Source of the DNA: Chloroflexota bacterium
GTDB taxonomy: Bacteria > Chloroflexota > Dehalococcoidia > UBA2979
Direction of reading: 5' to 3'
Length of the DNA: 64,000 nt
Assembly (NCBI GenBank): GCA_016875635.1
Contig: VGPD01000003.1
Coordinates: 1 to 64,000 of the forward strand
Shown here: piece after piece, positions 1-8,635 of the stretch
Position numbering within the stretch: the stretch's first letter is position 1
How the letters are laid out: every line of letters begins with the position of its first letter
Notes under the pieces: generated by a model
What the model was told of the DNA's origin: nothing
What the model saw: only the letters and a program-made list of their open reading frames with translations
Databases searched by the model: none
Translations under genes and position numbers: made by a program

Positions 1-1
1 C

Positions 2-622
2 ACGGCGCAGCAGCGCTGGGAGCCGTGCCCGCTCGACGCCATCGACGCCGCCGAGGACAGCGGGCCGTGGACGCTGGCGAACGGGCGCAGGCTGCGCCTC
101 GTGCTCGCGCCGGGACACACGCCGGGGAACCTGGTCGCGGTCATCGAAGGTGGCGGCGAGGATGCTGGCGGCCTCGACCTCTGTTCGGGCGACACCCTGT
201 TGCCGACGACGATCCCGACGCCGGGTCTGCACTTCCCGCGCATCCTCGACGGCGACGGCACGCGCTGGCCCTCGCTGCCGCCGTTCCTGCGGTCGGTCGC
301 GGCGCTGCGCGCGTTGCCGGTCACGCGCATCCTCCCCGGTCACGGCGAGGTGGTGGATGACCCGGCTCGCCTCTTCACGCAGTTCGACATGCACCACGCG
401 CGGCGCGCACGCCGCGTGCGGGACGCCCTCGCGGCCGCGCACGCGGCGACGGCGTTTGAGGTGACGCGCGCGGTGTTCCCGCGGCTGCCGGAAGCGCGTC
501 TCGGGCAGGCGATGACGGAGACGATCGGGCACATCGACCTGCTGGCCGAAGAGGGCGCGGCGCGAGCGGAGACGAGCGACGACGGCGCGCGCGTGACGTG
601 GCGATGGTGCGAATCCAAATAG
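2..622 (+). CDS. MBL-fold metallo-hydrolase, 5'-truncated by window edge
   Basis: C-terminal part of a metallo-beta-lactamase-fold hydrolase; the reading frame is open from base 2, so the start lies outside the window. The motif APGHTPGN near base 110 supplies a metal-ligand His, SGDTLLP near 185 a bridging Asp, and LPGHGEVV near 335 the last His. After the fold comes an Arg/Ala-rich helical extension of the kind seen in LACTB2-like and glyoxalase II-like hydrolases, where it resembles a winged helix. The substrate cannot be named. The gene ends at TAG 620-622 and is followed by the structured gene-free stretch before the convergent VWA gene. Confidence 0.85.
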   Translation, partial: TAQQRWEPCPLDAIDAAEDSGPWTLANGRRLRLVLAPGHTPGNLVAVIEGGGEDAGGLDLCSGDTLLPTTIPTPGLHFPRILDGDGTRWPSLPPFLRSVAALRALPVTRILPGHGEVVDDPARLFTQFDMHHARRARRVRDALAAAHAATAFEVTRAVFPRLPEARLGQAMTETIGHIDLLAEEGAARAETSDDGARVTWRWCESK

Positions 623-1064
623 GGCCGAACGTCACCGTAAGATCAGTACTTGTGGGCACTCTCACGAAGTTCCAGCGGAGTACGATGCCTGTGTGATGCG
701 GTGACCTCGATGAGAGGAGAACCTTCCATCGAGGTCCGGAAGCAACGGGACGGAGGTCGCGATGAGCAAGACCACGGACTGGCGCCACCTGGGGAAGACT
801 CGACACACTTCGGCTTAACGGAGGGTCACGCCATTGAAGTACTCAGTGGCCGGTGACGAAGGCCGCCGGCAACCCCGCTAAACAGCACACATCCCTGGCA
901 CCCTGACCGCAAGGTCATCGCGCGGTGACCCGCGCAATCGCGCCACCGCATGGCGCATCAATGTCGACAGTTGTCACGCAGAAGCCCCGCCGTAACGGCG
1001 GGGCTTCTGTCTGTCTGTGCCGTCTGTCTGTGCCGTGCAGTCGGGACGCGGGGGACGCCTCGGG
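623..1064. other. Gene-free, highly structured stretch (possible ncRNA or intron remnant)
   Basis: No convincing protein gene. Base-paired elements visible on the plus strand are a 10-bp perfect stem at 703-712/727-736, GCCGG/CCGGC at 849-853/866-870, a GNRA-capped stem at 905-916 (GACC-GCAA-GGTC), a 6-bp GCGCGG/CCGCGC stem at 920-935, and the strong hairpin at 980-1008. A tiny ORF at 762-818 (18 codons, starts MSKTTDWRHL) has a GGAGG upstream. The stretch from about 691 begins GTGTG, which fits the group II intron 5' rule (GUGYG), but no reverse transcriptase or domain V is seen. A ~13-bp tandem repeat (CTGTCTGTGCCGT, two copies) lies at about 1010-1035. Assignment as ncRNA is inference. Confidence 0.35.
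980..1008. terminator. Strong hairpin between convergent genes
   Basis: Perfect 13-bp inverted repeat (arms 980-992 and 996-1008, core GAAGCCCCGCC) with a 3-nt loop TAA. On the plus strand it is followed by a T-rich but interrupted run (GTCTGTCTG), so it is best read as a terminator for plus-strand transcripts arriving from the left. It may also stop the minus-strand VWA operon ending at 1065. Confidence 0.7.
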
Positions 1065-4000
1065 CTAGTCGGCGGCGAGGTGCCGGTAGAGGGTGGGGAG
1101 ACGCCGCGGGAGGGACTCGATGTCGTCCACGACCTCGTAGCCGATGTCGTCGCACATCTGCTTGAGGTAGTCGTGGCCTTCCTTGTCGACGGTGATGAGG
1201 AAGGGGGTGATGCCCAGCCGCTTCGCCTCGACCAGCGCCTGCTTCGTGTCGTGGACGGCGTATTCCTTCTCCGTGCGGTCGCGGCCGTAGCCGTGGTCCT
1301 GCGGGCGGCCGTCCGAGACGAGGATGAGGATCTTCACCTTCGCGTCGTATTCCTCGAGCTTGTGGATCGTGTGCCGGATCGCCGGGCCCATGCGGGTGGA
1401 GCGGATCGGCTCGATCTTCGAGATGCGCCGCTGGACACGGTCGGACATCTGCTCGTCCAGGTTCTTGATGACGTGGAACTCGACGTTGTCGCGGCCGTAG
1501 CCGGAGAAGCCGAAGATGCCGTAGGCGTCGCCGATCGCCTCGAGCGCCTCGACGATCAGCACCGTCGACTCCTTTTCGAGGTCGATGATGCGCTTCGGCG
1601 GCTCGATCATCGCCTGGGCACGGCGGGCGGCGAGCCACTGGAAGTAGCGCCGCGGGTCGCCGTCGAAGTCGTCGTCGTCGTCATCCTTGCTGTGCTTGAC
1701 CTTCTGCTTCTCGATCTCCTCGTCGGTCGACGCGGACATGTCGAGGAGGAACGCGACGGCGACATCGCGCTCGATCTTGTTGCGGCGGTTGTAGATGCGC
1801 TGCGTGGGGCCTGCTCCGGCCTTCTTGTCCACGTGGAACTCGATCGCGAGGTCCGTGTCGAGCTCGTCGCCATCCTCAAGTCGCTTGATCTTCTTGAACG
1901 ACTCCGGACGCATCATCTCGAACTGGCGGCGCGTCTCCATGACGAGGCCGTGGTGACGGCGTAGCGTCTCCTCGTAGAACTCGCGGTCGCCCTCGGCGGA
2001 GAAGCGCTCGCCAACGCGGGTCCAGCGCGGGCGATAGTCGCCGGCTCGGAAATCCCACTCGTCGTAGTAGAACCATGTGATCTCGACCGGCATCTCGCCC
2101 TCGTCCGGGCCCTCGCCGTCGCCGCCGTCCGTGGCGTCGCTGTCGCCGTCCTTCTTCTCGCCCTTCTTGTCGCTCGCCGGCATCCCCGCATCCTTCTGGA
2201 GGTTGTCGAGAAACATGCCCAGGCTCTGGTCGATGTCGCCATCGGCCAGTTCGGCGATCGACAGTTCGGTGGAGTTCTGGAGCAGTTCCATCAACTGCTC
2301 CTTGGTCAGCGCCCCACCCGGGTCCACGCCGCCCTCCTGCTGCAGCTTAAGCTTCGCCATCAACTGCACGAGTTCCGGCTTGAAGTCGCCGCGGAAGTCC
2401 GGCTGCGGCGGGTTCTCGAACGCCGCCTCCTGCGAGTTCGACGGCATGTCCGGCCCGTCGCCCCCGCCGGGCATCGAGGGCAGGACGTCCATCATCTCCT
2501 GCGTCGCGCCCTCGAAGTCGAACTTGCCGTCCGGCATCGGCGCGCGCACGTTCGGAATCGAGGCGGCGATGTCGTAGAGCGCACCGGCCACCTCGGCGCT
2601 GTCCTGCACCGTCGCCCCGCGCTGTTCCACCATGCGCAGCGCCGCGATGCCTTCGGTCATGTATTCGCGCAGCATTACCGGCCAGCGGATCGCCTCCGGC
2701 ATGCCGAGGGAGGCGCGCAGCAGGTTCTCCACGAACGCCTGGCGCAGCGCCATCTCTTCGACCTTCGGGCGACGCACGATCTCGTGCTCCTGGAGCTGCC
2801 GGAGCCACCGGCGGATGCCGCCGTACTCGCGGGCGACGAGAGCATCGATGCGCGTGTCCTCGACGACGGTGAACAGGCCGGCGATCAGGGCGCGGTCGTC
2901 AAAGCAGTTGAAAAGGCGCTGTACGGCTGTGACGGCCTCGGCCTTCGCGGCGGCGATGCCCCGCTCCTCGCGTCGCATCGTGGCCGCGACCTCGCGGCGA
3001 GGCCCTGTCGCGGCGACATAGGTACCGGGGACATCCCACGCGTAGTCGAAGGAACCGAACTCCATGCGGCCGGTCTGGTGCGTGGTGAACACCTTGTAGA
3101 CCTGGAAGTTTGCCTCCTGCTCCTCGAACGTCGCGACGTACGGGGGCAGGTAGATCGTGGAACCCTCGGTGGTCGGCGTGGACTCCGTCACCCAGCCGAT
3201 GCCGCGGTCGACCAGTTCCTCCGCGGACTGCACGGAGACGGGCTCGCCGGAGAGCGCCTTGGCGTACATCCGCAGCATCGAATTGATCGAGGCCAGTTCG
3301 ACACGCGTGGAGAGCGCACGCATCCTTTCCTCGGCACGCGTGGACTCCAACCGGAAGTACGCTTCCGCCCCCTCCGGGTTCCGCTCGACCGTGACGATCT
3401 CGAGGCCTTCCCGTTCCCAGAGCGAACGCTGGTCCGGGTTCAGGCGGGTCGCGACGAACGCCGCGCTCTTCAGGTATTCCATCGCGGCGGTCGGGCTGCC
3501 CGCGGCGATGCGCGCCGCAAAGGCAATGTAGGCCGAGTGCTGCTCCAATGGCAGTCCGCCCAGCGCTTCTGCGGCGTCCGAGAAGAGCGGGAAACCCTGG
3601 CGTCCAACCTCGGTCGTCACGCGCCCGGCCAGGTCGAGGAAGGCCGTGCGCTGCGACGATTCGATCCGGTCGAGGAGTCTGGGGCCGCGCTCGAAATAGA
3701 GCCGCGTGTCCGCCCAGGAGGCGCGCGTGACCGCTCGTGCGAAGCGCAGGAACGGCTCGCGGTCGACTGCGGGCAGGCCCGCGAAGATCTGGACCGCCCC
3801 CTCGAGCGCGGTCGTGGCGACCTCATACGACCGTTCGGTCAGCTGGTCGACGATGTCGACCAGCCGGCTGACCGAGGCGAGCGGGAGCGACTGGAAGAGC
3901 GCGGGGCTGACCTGGAAGTAGAGCTGCGACAGCGCGATCGACTTCCAGTTCCCGCGGCACAGCCGGTCACCCTGCTGCGCCCACTCGTCAAGGTCGTCCG

Positions 4001-4346
4001 GCTGCAGGACGGCCAGCGCGTCCGGCGTGGACTTGAGGAACTGCGCGGCAATCAACGACGAGCGCGAGGAGAGGTCGGTCGCCAGCACGACCCAGCGCGC
4101 GATGCCTTCGACGCCGAGACGGTCGACGAGCGCGGGGCTCGCACGGAAATATTCCGCCGCCGCCTCCCAGGCCCGCAGGCTGGAGTTCGCCAGTTCGACG
4201 CCGGCTTTCGCCCATGCCTCGACCGCTGTCTCAGGGAGCAGCGTGGCCATGGCGCGCACGCCCGTGGCGAAGTCGTCCGGCAGCGCGGCGCCAAAGCCGC
4301 GCAGGTCGGCCGCGTAACGGGTCGTGAGGTCGTCGGCGATGCTCAT
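1065..4346 (-). CDS. NorD/CbbO-type VWA-domain protein
   Basis: 1093-aa protein whose C-terminal third is a von Willebrand A domain. The MIDAS motif DMSAS lies near residue 868 and the LVSDGRPQDHGYG...D..A..EA segment typical of NorD/CbbO near residues 1008-1030. The N-terminal two thirds look helical and repeat-like. Acidic low-complexity stretches occur near residues 720-745 and inside the VWA domain (a run of six Asp). At 1093 aa it is much longer than I expect for NorD or CbbO. NorD/CbbO proteins work with a hexameric AAA+ partner (NorQ/CbbQ) to remodel or insert metal into a target enzyme; the partner gene is immediately upstream (4401-5291), presumably the same operon. No nitric oxide reductase or RuBisCO gene is in view, so the client is unknown. 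Confidence 0.85.
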   Translation of the reverse strand: MSIADDLTTRYAADLRGFGAALPDDFATGVRAMATLLPETAVEAWAKAGVELANSSLRAWEAAAEYFRASPALVDRLGVEGIARWVVLATDLSSRSSLIAAQFLKSTPDALAVLQPDDLDEWAQQGDRLCRGNWKSIALSQLYFQVSPALFQSLPLASVSRLVDIVDQLTERSYEVATTALEGAVQIFAGLPAVDREPFLRFARAVTRASWADTRLYFERGPRLLDRIESSQRTAFLDLAGRVTTEVGRQGFPLFSDAAEALGGLPLEQHSAYIAFAARIAAGSPTAAMEYLKSAAFVATRLNPDQRSLWEREGLEIVTVERNPEGAEAYFRLESTRAEERMRALSTRVELASINSMLRMYAKALSGEPVSVQSAEELVDRGIGWVTESTPTTEGSTIYLPPYVATFEEQEANFQVYKVFTTHQTGRMEFGSFDYAWDVPGTYVAATGPRREVAATMRREERGIAAAKAEAVTAVQRLFNCFDDRALIAGLFTVVEDTRIDALVAREYGGIRRWLRQLQEHEIVRRPKVEEMALRQAFVENLLRASLGMPEAIRWPVMLREYMTEGIAALRMVEQRGATVQDSAEVAGALYDIAASIPNVRAPMPDGKFDFEGATQEMMDVLPSMPGGGDGPDMPSNSQEAAFENPPQPDFRGDFKPELVQLMAKLKLQQEGGVDPGGALTKEQLMELLQNSTELSIAELADGDIDQSLGMFLDNLQKDAGMPASDKKGEKKDGDSDATDGGDGEGPDEGEMPVEITWFYYDEWDFRAGDYRPRWTRVGERFSAEGDREFYEETLRRHHGLVMETRRQFEMMRPESFKKIKRLEDGDELDTDLAIEFHVDKKAGAGPTQRIYNRRNKIERDVAVAFLLDMSASTDEEIEKQKVKHSKDDDDDDFDGDPRRYFQWLAARRAQAMIEPPKRIIDLEKESTVLIVEALEAIGDAYGIFGFSGYGRDNVEFHVIKNLDEQMSDRVQRRISKIEPIRSTRMGPAIRHTIHKLEEYDAKVKILILVSDGRPQDHGYGRDRTEKEYAVHDTKQALVEAKRLGITPFLITVDKEGHDYLKQMCDDIGYEVVDDIESLPRRLPTLYRHLAAD

Positions 4347-4400
4347 CGCATCCCCCGTGCATGGGCGCCGGCGGCACCGCGCCCGCCGGCACTGACTGGG

Positions 4401-5291
4401 CTAGTCGTCGAAGATGGAGGCGACGACTTCCTCGATGGACCGCTGGACCTCGCGGTCGTCCGTCAGGGCCCAGACGATCGAGACCTGGCAGGCACGGCGC
4501 GGCGAGATGCCGCCGTGGATCAACTTCCCTGCGTACACGAGCAGACGGGTCGAGACGCCTTCGCCCAGACCGTGCTCCTTCAGGTTACGCACCTTCTCCG
4601 CGAGCTTCGCCAGCTCCATCGCGATCGCGGCGTCCACGTGGGACTCGCGCTGGACGATGATCGCCTCCTGGTCGCGCGGCGGGTAGTCAAACTCGATCGC
4701 GATGAAGCGCTGTCGGGTGGAGTGCTTCAGGTCCTTAATCGCGGACTGGTATCCCGGGTTGTAGGACATCACGAGCAAGAAGCCGTCGGCCGCCTCCAAC
4801 AGTTCACCACGCTTCTCCACGGGGAGCAGGCGGCGGTAGTCGGTCAGCGGGTGGATGAGGACCGTCGTGTCCTTGCGCGCCTCGACGACCTCGTCGAGGT
4901 AGCAGATGGCGCCGTTCTTCACTGCGCGTGTCACGGGCCCGTCGATCCATCGCGTTTCGTCACCTTCGAGGAGGTAACGGCCCACGAGGTCGGAGGCGGT
5001 GAGGTCCTCGTGACAGGCGACCGTGATCAGCGGCACGCCCTCTTCGTGTCCGCCATGGCCGCCCCGGTTGTGGAGGCGCCACGACATGTACTCAACGAAC
5101 CGGGTCTTGCCCGCACCGGTCGGCCCCTTCAGCAGGACGGGGACCTTGTCCGCATAGGCGGTCTCGAAGAGTTCGACTTCGTCCCGGAGCGGGAGGTAGA
5201 AGGGCTCCTCGGTGAGGCGGAAGTCCTCGACCGCGATCTGCTTAAACCCTGGTGCGATCTTGTTCGTCACGCTGTATTCCTGACCCGCCAC
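4401..5291 (-). CDS. CbbQ/NirQ/NorQ-family AAA+ ATPase (MoxR class)
   Basis: 296-aa AAA+ protein. Walker A GPTGAGKT is at residues 56-63, Walker B AICYLDE at 128-134, and a sensor-1-like VMSYNPGYQ follows near residue 180. The length and the short C-terminal helical domain fit CbbQ/NorQ, which form ring ATPases that act with a VWA adaptor. The adaptor gene starts 54 bp downstream. Start choice: the longest frame opens with GTG at 5291 without a clear ribosome site; GTG at 5270 (seven residues later, AGGA 7 nt upstream) is a good alternative. The client metalloenzyme cannot be read from this window. Confidence 0.9.
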   Translation of the reverse strand: MAGQEYSVTNKIAPGFKQIAVEDFRLTEEPFYLPLRDEVELFETAYADKVPVLLKGPTGAGKTRFVEYMSWRLHNRGGHGGHEEGVPLITVACHEDLTASDLVGRYLLEGDETRWIDGPVTRAVKNGAICYLDEVVEARKDTTVLIHPLTDYRRLLPVEKRGELLEAADGFLLVMSYNPGYQSAIKDLKHSTRQRFIAIEFDYPPRDQEAIIVQRESHVDAAIAMELAKLAEKVRNLKEHGLGEGVSTRLLVYAGKLIHGGISPRRACQVSIVWALTDDREVQRSIEEVVASIFDD

Positions 5292-5345
5292 CGGGGCAGT
5301 CGCCCCAGCGTGAACCTACATCCTGCCGGTAGTGCAGGGCAGCCT

Positions 5346-6431
5346 CTAGCGCCGCGCTGGCTTCTTCGCTGCTGCCTTCTTCGCCACCGGCTTCTTCGCC
5401 ACCGGCTTCTTCGCCACCGGCTTCTTCGCCACCGGCTTCTTCGCCACCGGCTTCTTCGCCACCGGCTTCTTCGCCACCGGCTTCTTCGCCACCGGCTTCT
5501 TCGCGGCCGGCCTCTTCGCCACCGGCTTCCCCGCCGCTGGCTTCTTAGCTGCTGCCTTCCTCGCCACCGGCTTCTTCGCTGCCGGCTTCTTCGCCGCCGG
5601 CTTCTTCGCCACCGGCTTCTTCGCCGCCGGCTTCTTCGCCGCCGGCTTCTTCGCCGCCGGCTTCTTCGCTGCCGGCTTCTTCGCTGCCGGCTTCTTCGCT
5701 GCCGGCTTCTTCGCTGCCGGCTTCTTCGCCACCGGCTTCCCCGCCGCTGGCTTCTTCGCTGCCGGCTTCTTCGCCGCTGGCTTCTTCACCGCCGACTTTT
5801 TCACCACCGGCTTCTTGGGCCGTCGGAGGTCGAGGCGCTGCTGCAGGACACGCCAGGCGCGATCCATCTTCTGGATCAACTGCTCCTCGGTGCCGGAGTT
5901 ATCCACAACGACGTGACCGAACGCCGCGCGTTCCTTGGACGTCATCTGCGCGTTGATGCGGGCAAGCGCCGCGTCGCGTGTCAGTCCATTGCGCGACTGC
6001 AGACGTTCGATGGCGATCTCGGGATTGGTGGTCAACACCCAGACTTCGTCGCAGAGATCCTGCCAGCCAGCCTCGATGAGCACGGCTGCCTCGACGACGA
6101 TCACCGAGTCCTTGTCGCGTTCACGGATCTGCACGATCTCCTCGGCGATGAGCCGGCGGATCTCAGGCCAGAGGATGGCGTTCAGTCGCTCAAGTTCCTG
6201 TGGGGCGCCAAACACCTTGCCACCGAGGACCCGGCGGTCAATTAACCCGTCCTTGCCGACGGTGTCGTGCCCGAAGGCGTTGACCACCTTCTCGAATCCG
6301 GGTGTCCCGGGTTCGTAGGAACGATGCCCGACGCGATCGGCGTCGATGATCACCGCGCCGAGCTTCCGCAGTTGCTCGGCAGCTGTCGATTTTCCGGAGG
6401 CGATCCCCCCGGTCAGGCCAATGACGATCAT
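5346..6431 (-). CDS. coaE: Dephospho-CoA kinase with long Ala-Lys-Pro repeat tail
   Basis: Last step of CoA synthesis (ATP-dependent 3'-phosphorylation of dephospho-CoA). Residues 1-205 are a complete CoaE: P-loop GGIASGKS at 8-15, IIDADRVGH near 28-36, and the conserved [11 protein letters not shown] segment near 112-122. Residues 206-361 are about 31 five-residue units of the type [10 protein letters not shown], highly basic and disordered, like histone H1 or HU tails. The start at ATG 6431 is preferred (GGGAG 6 nt upstream) over the ATG nine codons earlier. CoaE is normally about 200 aa, so the tail is a lineage addition, perhaps for nucleic-acid or polyphosphate binding. The gene lies alone between cbbQ and etfA. 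Confidence 0.93.
   Translation of the reverse strand: MIVIGLTGGIASGKSTAAEQLRKLGAVIIDADRVGHRSYEPGTPGFEKVVNAFGHDTVGKDGLIDRRVLGGKVFGAPQELERLNAILWPEIRRLIAEEIVQIRERDKDSVIVVEAAVLIEAGWQDLCDEVWVLTTNPEIAIERLQSRNGLTRDAALARINAQMTSKERAAFGHVVVDNSGTEEQLIQKMDRAWRVLQQRLDLRRPKKPVVKKSAVKKPAAKKPAAKKPAAGKPVAKKPAAKKPAAKKPAAKKPAAKKPAAKKPAAKKPAAKKPVAKKPAAKKPAAKKPVARKAAAKKPAAGKPVAKRPAAKKPVAKKPVAKKPVAKKPVAKKPVAKKPVAKKPVAKKPVAKKAAAKKPARR
5349..5816 (-). repeat. In-frame 15-bp tandem repeat array (about 31 units)
   Basis: The repeats encode the tail of the coaE product. The plus-strand unit is ACCGGCTTCTTCGCC or close variants. Positions 5386-5505 hold eight units in a row, the first seven identical and the eighth with one changed base. 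The unit length is a multiple of three, so copy-number change would keep the frame. The identical block suggests recent slippage or unequal recombination. Confidence 0.95.
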
Positions 6432-6678
6432 GTGATGCTCCCAGCACTGGCTGAACACGGTCGACGCCCGGCTGGGCCGCCGCCAGTCCGCCTCCAGTGA
6501 CGCCGTTTGGGGAGATTTCGCCCCACGTGGGCGCGGCGATTGTATTTCCGACCCGAATGCCTCGCAAGGAATCTGCCGGAATTCGCTCGCTCAGATTCAG
6601 GAGACCGACGAAGAAGCCGGTGGGCGGCAAGCCTTGCGACCTACCCCCCACCTGAGCAATCACCGTTATGTCCGGAAA
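6432..6678. other. Intergenic region between etfA and coaE
   Basis: About 250 bp upstream of coaE, both flanking genes being on the minus strand. It should hold the coaE promoter and the end of the etf transcript. I see no supported gene, riboswitch or convincing terminator. Confidence 0.5.
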
Positions 6679-7638
6679 TTACTTGGCCTTCTTGATCTCC
6701 TCGACCAGGGCCGGGACGACTGCCTTCCAGTCCCCGACAATGCCGTACTTGGCGAAGCCGAAGATGTTGGCGTCCTTGTCACGGTTGATCGCGACAATCG
6801 TCTTCGAGCCCGAGCAACCGGCCATGTGCTGACTGGCGCCCGAGATGGCGACGGCGATGTACAGGTCGGGGTTCACGACCTTGCCCGTCAGCCCAACCTG
6901 CTGGCTGGGCGGGTACCAGCCGAGGTCCACCGCGGCGCGCGAAGCGCCGACGGCCGCCTTTTCGGAACCGATCGCCGTGGCGAGCTCTTCCATCGCCTTG
7001 AAGCCTTCGGGCGCGCCCAGGCCGCGGCCGCCCGAGACCACGACCGGCGCCTCAGTGATCTGGAGGCCGGCCGCGACGGCCTTCTCCCTACCGGTGATGT
7101 TCGTGCGGGACGCACCCGCCGCCGGCAGCTGGACAACGTCCGACGCACCAGCCCCCGTGGCGGCCTCGAACGACTTCGCACGAACCGTCGCGATGGCAGG
7201 CGACGTGGCGACCGAGTAGGTCGCCATCGCGTTGCCACCGTAGGCGGGCCGGGTGAACTTCAACCCGCCAGCGTCCTCGATCTTCACGCAGTCCATCGCA
7301 ACCGCGGTCTTCCTGCGGGCGGCCAAGCGGGGGCCCAGCTCACGACCCGCCGACGACTGCGCAATCAGGACCACGTCCGCGCCGGCCTGGTCCACGGCCG
7401 CCTCGAGGGCGGCGAGCCACTGCTCAGCCTTGACCGCGTCATAGCCGGCGTCGTCGGAGACGAACGCCTTGCTCGCGCCGGCCGCCTTCGCGGCTGCGGC
7501 GGATGCGCCGGTGCCCAGCAGGGCGACGGAAACGGTCCCGCCAGCGGCGAGCCCCTGCGCGCCACCGAGCAACTCAAGGGTGGTCGAGGTCGGTGCGCCG
7601 TCGGCCATCTCGCCAACCACCAGGATATTGTGTGCCAT
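6679..7638 (-). CDS. etfA: Electron transfer flavoprotein alpha subunit
   Basis: 319-aa EtfA. The N-terminal half is the ETF alpha/beta fold starting ILVVGEMADG. The C-terminal FAD domain shows the signature region PDLYIAVAISGASQHMAG and SKTIVAINRD, followed by the usual DANIFGFAKYGIVGDW ending. With EtfB it carries electrons from acyl-CoA dehydrogenases to a quinone-linked oxidoreductase. The start at ATG 7638 has GAGGAG 8 nt upstream. etfB lies immediately upstream and a likely membrane acceptor gene precedes both, so the three genes probably form one transcript. Confidence 0.96.
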   Translation of the reverse strand: MAHNILVVGEMADGAPTSTTLELLGGAQGLAAGGTVSVALLGTGASAAAAKAAGASKAFVSDDAGYDAVKAEQWLAALEAAVDQAGADVVLIAQSSAGRELGPRLAARRKTAVAMDCVKIEDAGGLKFTRPAYGGNAMATYSVATSPAIATVRAKSFEAATGAGASDVVQLPAAGASRTNITGREKAVAAGLQITEAPVVVSGGRGLGAPEGFKAMEELATAIGSEKAAVGASRAAVDLGWYPPSQQVGLTGKVVNPDLYIAVAISGASQHMAGCSGSKTIVAINRDKDANIFGFAKYGIVGDWKAVVPALVEEIKKAK

Positions 7639-7666
7639 CTGTTCTGCTCCTCGTCGGTTCGGTCGG

Positions 7667-8470
7667 CTACAGGATCTTGTCTGCCATGAGTCGGGCGACG
7701 AGCGCGGCGGCCTGCGCCTGCGGGGTGTCGCCCTCCATCAGCTCGACCTTGCCGCCCTTCTCCGGGATGAAGAGCTTCTCGAGCTTCAGCCGGGAACCGG
7801 CCTTGCCGACGGCGCCGGGGTCCAGGCCCAGGTCGCCGACCTTCCAGTTGGTCACTGTCTTCTTCGCCGCGGCCATGATCTGCGGGAGCTTCGGGTAGCG
7901 CGGCTCCCCAAACTCGTTCGAGACGGTGACGACCGCCGGCAGCGGGGCTTCGAGGCTTTCGAAGCCATCCTCCAGCACGCGCGTGATCTGCAGACCGGCG
8001 GCGCCGGTGGTCACGCCCTTGGCGATGATGGCCGCCGGCCAGCCGAGGTCCTCGGCGACGAGCAGGCCGACCTGGCCCATGTCCCAGTCAGCCGCCTGAC
8101 GTCCGCAGAACACAGCGTCCACGTCACCCAGCTTCTTGATGGCGGCCGCGAGCACCGTGGCCGTCGTGTGCGAGTCACCGTCCTCGAAGGCCGGGTCGTT
8201 GAGCAGCACGCCCTCGTCGGCGCCCATCGCGAGCACCTGCTTGATGGCAGCCTGCGCAGACTCGGCGCCCATCGAGATCACGGTCACCTTGCTACCGGCG
8301 TTCGCCTCCTTGATGCGGAGGGCGGCCTCGGCGGCGATCGCGTCGAACTGGCTCAGGACCGGTGCGATGCCCTGGGCCGGGACGACCTTGTTGGTCGCCG
8401 CGTCGATCTTGAACGCGGACGGCGGGGTCTCCGGGTCCGGAATCTGCTTGGCACAGACCACGATGTGCAT
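7667..8470 (-). CDS. etfB: Electron transfer flavoprotein beta subunit
   Basis: About 267-aa EtfB, starting MHIVVCAKQIPDPE, with the AMP/FAD-site segment VFCGRQAADWDMGQVG that is conserved in the family. The start at ATG 8470 is chosen because AAGGAGA lies about 6 nt upstream; the frame could open nine codons earlier but without a better site. It is 28 bp upstream of etfA and forms the heterodimer with it. Confidence 0.96.
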   Translation of the reverse strand: MHIVVCAKQIPDPETPPSAFKIDAATNKVVPAQGIAPVLSQFDAIAAEAALRIKEANAGSKVTVISMGAESAQAAIKQVLAMGADEGVLLNDPAFEDGDSHTTATVLAAAIKKLGDVDAVFCGRQAADWDMGQVGLLVAEDLGWPAAIIAKGVTTGAAGLQITRVLEDGFESLEAPLPAVVTVSNEFGEPRYPKLPQIMAAAKKTVTNWKVGDLGLDPGAVGKAGSRLKLEKLFIPEKGGKVELMEGDTPQAQAAALVARLMADKIL

Positions 8471-8635
8471 GCTGGTCTCCTTCATCCGGGGGCACACCCC
8501 GCGCGCTTTCGCCCGGAACGCCGTGCGCGCCCCGGTACGGTTTTACTCGAACCTGTGAGCCTCGAGGCGATGGGCGATCCGCCGCACAGACCACGCAGCC
8601 CCGATGATTCTAACGTCCCGCCGGAGTAGACGCGC

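Noticed and set aside
5386..5505. Tandem repeats resembling a CRISPR array
   Set aside because: Units are contiguous 15-bp coding repeats without spacers inside the coaE reading frame.
2784..6245. 1153-aa open frame on the plus strand with many LRHR repeats
   Set aside because: It lies antisense to the VWA, cbbQ and coaE genes and its low-complexity part is the reverse of the 15-bp repeats. Long shadow frames are expected in such GC-rich DNA.
6280..6330. tRNA T-arm-like string (GGGTTCGTAGGAACGATGCCC)
   Set aside because: It lies inside coaE and no acceptor or anticodon arms can be folded around it.
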